Origin: CAYGYG01 sp964354155 | GTDB lineage: Bacteria; Hydrothermota; Tepidihabitantia; SM23-42; CAYGYG01 | Assembly (NCBI GenBank): GCA_964354155.1 | Contig: CAYGYG010000015.1 | Location: 9,482 to 73,481 of the forward strand | DNA length: 64,000 bases | Direction of reading: 5' to 3' | Shown: positions 59,063 to 64,000 of the stretch, piece after piece | Layout: every line of letters begins with the position of its first letter | Position numbering within the stretch: the stretch's first letter is position 1 | The notes under the pieces: model-generated | The model's database searches: none | The model's input: the letters and a program-made list of their open reading frames with translations, nothing else | What the model was told of the DNA's origin: nothing | Program-made: the position numbers and the translations under genes

Positions 59063-59413
59063 TCATTTCTGCCGGAGTATACACTGACAGAAACCGTGGT
59101 AGATGGCGCAGACGCCACCCATTATCGAAAACATGCCCCAGAAGAGCGGTCGGGCGAATATATGCATCAATGTCGGCTTGGAATACGGCAGAAGATATAT
59201 GCCCCAGGTAACCATCATGCAACCGACAACGATGCAAGCGTGGCCGAAAATTACCAGTGCGGTCCGGCCGCCCCGCCACCCAAGATACACTAGTGATGCG
59301 CCGATGACAAATGGAATCAAGGTCCCTGCGCTGCGAGTCAGAATAAGCCCGACGATCCCGACTATTGCCAGAAAGACGCCCAGAATTAGCGTCACCAGAC
59401 TGTCTATCTTCAC
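59063..59413 (-). CDS. Small multi-pass membrane protein
   Basis: 116 residues from GTG 59413, preceded by AAGGAGGTAAT. Four membrane helices are evident (LVTLILGVFLAIVGIVGLIL; LIPFVIGASLVYLGW; ALVIFGHACIVVGCMMVTWG; FWGMFSIMGGVCAIYHGF). No family is recognised. The upstream 60 bases contain TTGACA (59498-59493) with a poor -10, so the promoter is uncertain. It may share a transcript with the HicB-like gene upstream. Confidence 0.7.
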   Translation of the reverse strand: MKIDSLVTLILGVFLAIVGIVGLILTRSAGTLIPFVIGASLVYLGWRGGRTALVIFGHACIVVGCMMVTWGIYLLPYSKPTLMHIFARPLFWGMFSIMGGVCAIYHGFCQCILRQK

Positions 59414-59530
59414 ATTACCTCCTTAGAATCTTTGGCGCGTATAAGAAGCGGGTGATCCCAACCGATTTCAATGATTGCGTTATCTGTTTATCTGTCAAAG
59501 AAAGCCTGAACCCAGAGATCTCGATCAATG

Positions 59531-59716
59531 CTACCCTTTGCTCAGTTCCTCAACTGCCTCAAGATATGATTTTATCGCATCTTTGATGTTTTCCAAAGCT
59601 TCGGTCTCGGTCTTACCTTGTGACCAACAGCCGGGCAGACCAGGGCACCATATAGAGTACCCTTCATCGGTCTTCTTGATATTCACCTTGTACTTCAAAT
59701 GCGTGTGCGACTTCAT
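59531..59716 (-). CDS. HicB-family protein without an obvious HicA partner
   Basis: 61 residues: TDEGYSIWCPGLPGCWSQGKTETEALENIKDAI is the HicB/UPF0150 core (GY-P-GLPGC-S-G-T-EA-N). HicB normally neutralises the HicA mRNA interferase and can carry a C-terminal DNA-binding part, missing here. The ~115 bases on the downstream side hold only a short TTG-started frame that does not resemble HicA, and no HicA is seen upstream. ATG is predicted leaderless. An orphan antitoxin or a HicB-fold regulator is likely. Confidence 0.82.
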   Translation of the reverse strand: MKSHTHLKYKVNIKKTDEGYSIWCPGLPGCWSQGKTETEALENIKDAIKSYLEAVEELSKG

Positions 59717-59722
59717 AATCGA

Positions 59723-59750
59723 ATCATACCGATAGAACTACCGGCGTCAA
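59723..59750 (-). promoter_or_regulatory. Promoter of the HicB-like gene, leaderless
   Basis: TTGACG (59750-59745), 16 bp, TATGAT (59728-59723). ATG at 59716 is 6 bases away. The stretch 59760-59860 is another low-complexity tract (CATAGCTCCATAGCTTAAT-like). Confidence 0.65.
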
Positions 59751-59859
59751 CTCCATATTCATCCCGCACCCTCTCTACCCCTCGCCTCCTCCTTCGACAC
59801 CCGTGTCGCATAGCTCCATAGCTTAATAACTGCATAGCTTCTTAGCATGGCGCATCTGG

Positions 59860-60228
59860 TCACTTCTTCCTGCTCTGCAGCATCGCAAAGGTCACGCCCG
59901 ACGGTTCGTTGAAAAGGCAGATCGTCGGCCCTCCGGGAAAGGGGACCGTCGGCGGTATGACGATGAAACCTCCGCACTCCTCGACCTTCTTCGCCAGGAT
60001 CTCGATGTTGTCAACCTTGATGTAGATGGTAAGAAAGGGCAGCCTGGCTGGCTTGAAGGTAAAAATGCCCCCGCCCGCAAAAGCCTTCTGACCATCGCCG
60101 GCGGGGAGTTCATAGATCGTACTGCTCTTGTCGTACTCAGATTTCCACCCGAAAACCTCTTCGAAAAACTTCGTCGATTTTTCGGCATCGTTTGATGCCA
60201 GTTCCCAGTAACAGATCGGGTTGTTCAT
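59860..60228 (-). CDS. VOC (glyoxalase-fold) family protein
   Basis: 122 residues from ATG 60228, just after CAGGAGATGAG. The vicinal-oxygen-chelate fold is seen from CYWELASNDAEKSTKFFEEVFGW and the second half PFLTIYIKVDNIEILAKKVEECGG ... FNEPSGVTFAMLQ. Metal ligands are not clear. Functions in this superfamily range from glyoxalase to antibiotic resistance; here unknown. mgsA nearby makes methylglyoxal, but the sequence is not a classical glyoxalase I. Confidence 0.83.
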   Translation of the reverse strand: MNNPICYWELASNDAEKSTKFFEEVFGWKSEYDKSSTIYELPAGDGQKAFAGGGIFTFKPARLPFLTIYIKVDNIEILAKKVEECGGFIVIPPTVPFPGGPTICLFNEPSGVTFAMLQSRKK

Positions 60229-60322
60229 TCTCATCTCCTGTTATGCAAAGGCTTTTGCCGCCGGCGGCACCGACCGCCGCTTTCTCTCAAAATCAATCCG
60301 CCGTCTCCCTCCGGCTCCCTAC

Positions 60323-61105
60323 TCATGCCTTTTCGAAAACCAGGTTCGCAACACTGTTGGGCCGTGCCGGCTCAAGTGTCATGATCGAGTCGTAAGCATC
60401 CTTGAATCCAAACCCCGCTTTCTCGGCCATCTCAACAAATTCATGCAGGGCATAGATACGCAGCCGGCAATCAACTTCATCCTCGTAGACAAGATCTTTA
60501 CCGACCTTCCTATAGAAAGCCCAACGGTTATTGAGTATGGAGTGATGGCTATCGTAGGTATTCTTGTTAATGCTCAAATACTTGCCGGTCTCTTCAACGC
60601 CGCAGGCGTTGAGAATGCCCAACAATCGTTCACGGGACATCGTAAAGAGAATCAAGAACAGACCCTTCTTTCTAAGCAATTGCCCGACCTGCCGGAATAT
60701 CCTCTCATCTGTCGGCTTGTCATAATAACCCAGTGATGTCCAGATGCTGATGGCAACATCGAACTTCCCGCGCACTGCCCGGCCGATTCGTCTGATATCG
60801 CCTTGCACAAAGTGCGCCCTCAAGCGACGGCGGGCCGCTCTTTTTCTCGCCTCGTCAAGGAAGAATCGGCTGATGTCCACACCGGTAACATGGAATCCCA
60901 ACTTAGCCATGTTGATCGCAATGCGTCCGTTGCCACAACCGAGTTCCAGGATCCTGCCCTCTCCAATACCATGCTTTTTCAAAACCTTCTTGATCTGTCG
61001 CGCTATCCGGGGCGCTGCCTTCGCCCCTTTGTTCATCCAGTGAACCCACCGCCGGGCATTATCGATGTACATCAGTTCGGTCCAGTGTTTCATGCGTTTC
61101 TTCAT
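60323..61105 (-). CDS. Class I SAM-dependent methyltransferase
   Basis: 260 residues. GEGRILELGCGNGRIAINMAKLGF (motif I), TGVDISRFFLDEARKRA, FVQGDIRRIGR and FDVAISIWTSLGYY (motif IV) define the fold. The N-terminal helical cap (HWTELMYIDNARRWVHWMNK) is typical of small-molecule methyltransferases. Substrate unknown. ATG lies 6 bases after a perfect -10: predicted leaderless. Confidence 0.86.
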   Translation of the reverse strand: MKKRMKHWTELMYIDNARRWVHWMNKGAKAAPRIARQIKKVLKKHGIGEGRILELGCGNGRIAINMAKLGFHVTGVDISRFFLDEARKRAARRRLRAHFVQGDIRRIGRAVRGKFDVAISIWTSLGYYDKPTDERIFRQVGQLLRKKGLFLILFTMSRERLLGILNACGVEETGKYLSINKNTYDSHHSILNNRWAFYRKVGKDLVYEDEVDCRLRIYALHEFVEMAEKAGFGFKDAYDSIMTLEPARPNSVANLVFEKA

Positions 61106-61111
61106 GGCTTT

Positions 61112-61139
61112 ATTATACCTCCTCGCCCGAGCAACTCAA
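61112..61139 (-). promoter_or_regulatory. Promoter of the methyltransferase gene, leaderless
   Basis: TTGAGT (61139-61134), 16 bp, perfect TATAAT (61117-61112). ATG at 61105. Confidence 0.72.
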
Positions 61140-61201
61140 AGACTCGACCTCGTGCCTCTGATACTTTCAACGTCGAGGTTTGACCCTGCAGATCTCACCG
61201 T

Positions 61202-61420
61202 TTAGTAAAGAATGGCAATCGTAACCGCTCCGAGGAACATCAGCACGCCGAAGATCAAGAGAATGCGCAAGGCGGTTCTGTTCCAAGCGATATCTTTCTC
61301 GGTGTACTTACGTTTCTTGGGAACAGGCTTCAGTCCCGACTCCCGTAAATGCTCTTCATGCAGGGCCGAGCACGGCACGTCAGGGCTATGGCTCCCCCGG
61401 CACTTTGGACACAAGGGCAA
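61202..61420 (-). CDS. Small membrane protein with zinc-ribbon-like Cys pair
   Basis: 72 residues from TTG 61420, with GGGAGG seven bases upstream. LCPKCRGSHSPDVPCSALHEEH holds three Cys and two His, a zinc-binding possibility, and a basic linker (PKKRKYTEKD) leads to one membrane helix (ILLIFGVLMFLGAVTIAILY). No family is recognised. Upstream in-frame ATG at 61450 has no ribosome-binding site. Confidence 0.65.
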   Translation of the reverse strand: MPLCPKCRGSHSPDVPCSALHEEHLRESGLKPVPKKRKYTEKDIAWNRTALRILLIFGVLMFLGAVTIAILY

Positions 61421-61436
61421 TGAACACCTCCCCGAA

Positions 61437-61464
61437 ATAATAGCCCGCAAACCGCCCCTGTCAA
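61437..61464 (-). promoter_or_regulatory. Promoter of the small zinc-ribbon-like gene
   Basis: Perfect TTGACA (61464-61459), 16 bp, TATTAT (61442-61437). Confidence 0.66.
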
Positions 61465-61479
61465 GTACTAAGGCAAATG

Positions 61480-61732
61480 CCCAATCCTCGCCCCCTTTTA
61501 CCTTTCACATTTCACCTCTTCCCATTTCCGCGCCCCTGCGCGCATTCCGCATCGAAGATGCACATTCAACGCATCAAGCGTAGATTTCGCCCGAAGGGCA
61601 TATTCCGCAGTATTCCACCATTCCATTATTCCAACATTCCCCGCGAACGTGTATCCAGGTATCGTGGATCATGTATCGTCAGCTACGTCCCTCGTCCCTT
61701 ATCTCTGCTTCCCACAACTCATTGCTCATGGC
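61480..61732. repeat. Low-complexity degenerate tandem repeats
   Basis: Tracts built on ATTCCACCATTCC (about 61610-61640), GTATCCAGGTATCGTGG (about 61650-61670) and CTCATTGCTCATGG (about 61722-61745). No gene seen. These are the same word families as at 44.8 kb. Confidence 0.65.
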
Positions 61733-62554
61733 TCATTGCTTATTACCCGGGACGAGTTTGATTCCCATCCCCTTCCCTTCTATTATGTTGCCATCCCCGT
61801 CGACAACGAAGGAGAATTTCCCCAAGAGGCCGAGCTGGAGATCAACTCTGTAATGCGTTTCATTGTCGATCTTGGTTATCTCACCCGCACTAATTCTAAC
61901 CTTCTGATAGGTGAGTTTATACTTATCCAGTAAATGCAGATCGTATTGCTGCTTCTTACTTACACCGTTTCGGATGATGATTGACCTTACACTTCCTGCT
62001 GTGCAGATGTCATCCTTCAACGGTATTCGGGCCAACTTCGCTTTCTTGTCGGATTTCCATCGTAAGTCCAATTTCCTTTGCTTTCCATCATCATCCGCCA
62101 GCTTCCCCGCGATAACAACTCTCTCATTTTCAGAATTGATCTTTAGCTCAAAACACAGCGGAACAAACTTCTCGTCATAGTACTCGGTCTCAGCCGAGAT
62201 GGATTTCCCGGAAAAGAACCAGAATGGCAAATGAGACTGCGTTTTGATGCTAATCCTATAGCACCGTGGCCTGAGCCGGATTCCGAGTTTCACGAGCTCG
62301 ATATCCACGTACCCGACATTCTTGTTCTTAAAATCCAGGATAGTAAACCTCTGTACCCAGATCAACGATTCACCGCCGCTGTCGCATAAGCATCGATCCT
62401 TGATTGTTTTAGTAGAACATTCGATGATCGGGGAAGGGTCCTTCGGCATTGTATTCGGCTCACCAGCGAATAGCCGCTGATCAAACGAGCATGCCAGTAG
62501 AAGAGATAAGTAAATCACCGCTTGCGTTTTGCTCTTTACTATTAACATTGCCAT
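61733..62554 (-). CDS. Secreted or lipid-anchored protein of unknown family
   Basis: 273 residues. Signal peptide AVIYLSLLLACSFDQRLFAG; the LLAC site could be a lipobox, otherwise cleavage after LFAG. The mature part is beta-rich and pairs strands such as FTILDFKNKNVGYVDIELVKLG with ETHYRVDLQLGLLGKFSFVVD, a pattern of lipid-binding or DUF6134/DUF3108-like beta-barrel proteins, but I cannot name the family. AT-rich compared with the bulk of the window. The TTG/ATG start at 62554 is not supported by a ribosome-binding site. Confidence 0.6.
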   Translation of the reverse strand: MAMLIVKSKTQAVIYLSLLLACSFDQRLFAGEPNTMPKDPSPIIECSTKTIKDRCLCDSGGESLIWVQRFTILDFKNKNVGYVDIELVKLGIRLRPRCYRISIKTQSHLPFWFFSGKSISAETEYYDEKFVPLCFELKINSENERVVIAGKLADDDGKQRKLDLRWKSDKKAKLARIPLKDDICTAGSVRSIIIRNGVSKKQQYDLHLLDKYKLTYQKVRISAGEITKIDNETHYRVDLQLGLLGKFSFVVDGDGNIIEGKGMGIKLVPGNKQ

Positions 62555-62700
62555 ACTGCTCGCAACTCGCTATCTGTTATCCAGTATCGAGCATCAAGGA
62601 TCTCTCTGCTTAAGCCAGTATCTAGAATCGAGTATCATCCTCTTCCATCCAGGATCGTGTATCCAGGATCATTCCTTCCCCTCTCTCCCGACCCCGCCGC
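62555..62700. repeat. Low-complexity degenerate tandem repeats
   Basis: Tracts of GTATCCAGTATCGAG and TATCCAGGATC-like units (about 62570-62670). No gene seen. Confidence 0.65.
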
Positions 62701-62821
62701 CTTCTTAACTTTACCATTTCAGCCAGGCTCAAAATGTCAAATAAAGAGTGGGGCTGGAAGTCCCGTCTTCATGGAAATTTGACCCCGGGGGCACACAGAG
62801 CAAGCCCCAGAGCGATGTCAT

Positions 62822-62859
62822 AGTAAAATGTCACAGTAAAATGTCACAGTAAAACATAG
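62822..62859. repeat. 13-bp tandem repeat over the fic stop codon
   Basis: AGTAAAATGTCAC occurs exactly at 62822-62834 and 62835-62847, with a partial third copy from 62848. It covers the stop codon at 62844. Between 62701 and 62821 I see only the word ATTTGACCCC (about 62777), also found near 30.3 kb and, inverted, near 44.8 kb. Confidence 0.75.
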
Positions 62860-63890
62860 TATTTTGTGGGGTCAGTAATGCTCTTGGCGACAGCTTTTAT
62901 AATCGCTTCTTTGACCAATTCTTCCAAATCCCTTTGAGCCGTCTTGCGGATGCATGACGCCACATCCTGATATTCGCTAACGGTTATTCTACCGTTTTTA
63001 AGAAGATACTTGACCGCTTTTTCTTGCCTCAGGCTTAGGCCAATCTTTTTGATTTTTTGGAGTTGAACATCCTGCTTGATCAATTGCTCGCCTTTTCCTT
63101 GGATTTCTGCCATTTGAGACCTTAAACCATTGACAAAGTATTCGAGCCAAACGGTCATATTCATATTATTCTTTCGAACTGACCGGATTGCTTGATAATA
63201 CTGCGGACGGTCTTCGTCGTAAAATTCGGAAATAGTAAAGAGCCGCTTGAAATCATAGCCGGTTTCATATAAGATAAGCGTTGATAATAGGCGCGCCGTT
63301 CTTCCGTTTCCATCAAGGAAGGGGTGTATGTGAACAAATCGAAATTGAGCAACGCCCGCCATAAGGATCGGCGATAAATCCTCGACCGAATTTATCCAAT
63401 CAACGAATTCTTTCATTAAGAACGGGACTTCTAATGCTGGTGGCGGTGTGTACATAACCTCTCTTGTTTGAGAATTGACAACATAATTTTGGACCTTGCG
63501 ATAATTCCCAGGATCTGCCTGACCACCACGAACCCCCCTTACCAGAATCTTATGAAGTTCTCTGATAAGTCCTTCGGTAATAGGATCCTTTTCACCAAGA
63601 TAGCCAGATATTAAATCCATTGCTTTCTTATAGTTTACAAGCTCTTTCTCATCATCGCGATTGATCCCTTTGATCTTTTTGCCCTCCAGGATGCTTTTGG
63701 CCTGCTCGAGACTTAGAGCCGTGCCCTCAATGTGCGTGGAATAGTGCGATTCGAGGATGAGGGCTTTTTTCTGCATGTCGCTGAACCAATCATCTTTGAG
63801 TTTTATGGCGTCGAGGAAGCCTCTAACCCGCTCGATTTCTACAAGCGCCTTGTTAATCCTTGGTGTTAAGGTGAATTTTGGGTTAAACAT
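62844..63890 (-). CDS. Fic-domain protein (putative AMP transferase)
   Basis: 348 residues. Active-site motif HIHPFLDGNGRTARLL (HPFxxGNGR) near residue 185. The inhibitory helix motif STHIEG near residue 52 marks an autoinhibited class II Fic protein with an N-terminal alpha-inh helix. The C-terminal ~80 residues look like a winged helix-turn-helix (KKIGLSLRQEKAVKYLLKNG ... AQRDLEELVKEAI). Such proteins adenylylate target proteins or act as regulators/toxins. AT-rich. Begins directly after the stop of a partial upstream frame. Confidence 0.9.
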   Translation of the reverse strand: MFNPKFTLTPRINKALVEIERVRGFLDAIKLKDDWFSDMQKKALILESHYSTHIEGTALSLEQAKSILEGKKIKGINRDDEKELVNYKKAMDLISGYLGEKDPITEGLIRELHKILVRGVRGGQADPGNYRKVQNYVVNSQTREVMYTPPPALEVPFLMKEFVDWINSVEDLSPILMAGVAQFRFVHIHPFLDGNGRTARLLSTLILYETGYDFKRLFTISEFYDEDRPQYYQAIRSVRKNNMNMTVWLEYFVNGLRSQMAEIQGKGEQLIKQDVQLQKIKKIGLSLRQEKAVKYLLKNGRITVSEYQDVASCIRKTAQRDLEELVKEAIIKAVAKSITDPTKYYVLL

Positions 63891-64000
63891 TCATTCCCCG
63901 CCTTCCACGATTTCTATTTCTTCATCGGTCAAACCGGAGAGTCTATTGCAGTGCGACCCTTTTGTCCAGACACTTTTCATGGTCGTGATGTGTAGAGATC
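63891..64000 (-). CDS. 3' end of a gene cut by the window edge, possibly DNA methyltransferase tail
   Basis: The frame running into the Fic start ends ...CNRLSGLTDEEIEIVEGGE. The LTDEEIEIVEG ending resembles the C-terminal tails of Eco57I-type restriction-modification proteins (LTEEEI-IVEG). Only ~36 codons are visible, so this is suggestive only. Confidence 0.35.
   Translation of the reverse strand, partial: SLHITTMKSVWTKGSHCNRLSGLTDEEIEIVEGGE

Noticed and set aside
59414..59530. HicA toxin next to the HicB-like gene
   Set aside because: The only frame there is ~37 codons from a TTG and lacks the HicA fold (no conserved His or double-stranded RNA-binding pattern).

Overview
The window looks like a chromosomal stretch of an uncultured, anaerobic, Gram-negative-type bacterium. 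G+C is moderate to high, with AT-rich patches near 13.6-16.2 kb, 25.7-25.9 kb and 61.8-64 kb. Evidence for the lifestyle is a CooS-type carbon monoxide dehydrogenase, a five-gene NuoEFG/NfnAB-like flavin and iron-sulfur oxidoreductase operon, two secreted proteins with FlgD-like type IX secretion (T9SS) C-terminal domains, a PorX/PorY-like two-component pair, and outer-membrane assembly genes (LptF, LptG, an AsmA-like protein). This mix suggests an FCB-affiliated candidate phylum such as WOR-3/Stahlbacteria. That placement is inference and was not tested.

Layout. 1-9.6 kb: a partial adenylyl cyclase/AAA/TPR regulator (minus), CooS, an iron-sulfur flavoprotein, a gingipain-like secreted protein, a DUF2284 protein and a GGNDxY-repeat secreted protein. 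9.6-17.7 kb: a 15-bp inverted-repeat element, tRNA-Glu, argF with a methyltransferase, an ArsR-like regulator flanked by palindromic operators, rtcA, an AT-rich block (broken small ORF, YARHG protein, class V aminotransferase) and a VCBS-repeat secreted protein. 17.9-24.5 kb: the redox operon nuoE-F-G-nfnA-nfnB. 24.6-30 kb: moxR, an AT-rich gap with DnaA-box-like 9-mers, ilvE-rpiB, a lipoprotein, a tiny Cys-rich protein and an arginase-family gene. 30-35.5 kb (plus): pilin-like protein, DUF3467, CCA transferase, M50 protease, AsmA-like, mutM. 35.6-41.1 kb (minus): vWA membrane protein, Ig-like lipoprotein, Lrp-type RAM protein, NatAB-like ABC exporter. 41.3-47.7 kb (plus): cutA-purC-lptF-lptG, ddl, a GT39 glycosyltransferase. 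47.7-57.8 kb (minus): a nine-gene chain tig-clpP-clpX-GT9-like-GGDEF-porY-porX-folK-dNK with overlapping or nearly touching genes. 57.8-64 kb: mgsA and small accessory genes (orphan HicB, VOC, methyltransferase, Fic) separated by low-complexity tracts.

The most distinctive regulatory signal is a uniform promoter: TTGACa-like -35, almost always exactly 16 bp, then TATAAT-like -10. In eight genes the start codon lies only 5-7 bases after the -10 hexamer, so their mRNAs are predicted to be leaderless. Other genes carry AAGGAGG ribosome-binding sites. The trigger factor gene appears to start at CTG.

The strongest candidates for new biology are the CooS with Glu in place of a conserved C-cluster cysteine, the Stn/Nfn-like operon whose NuoG-like subunit has no visible catalytic site, the PorX/PorY/GGDEF genes embedded in a proteostasis operon, the leaderless promoter set, and several unnamed tiny genes and repeat families.
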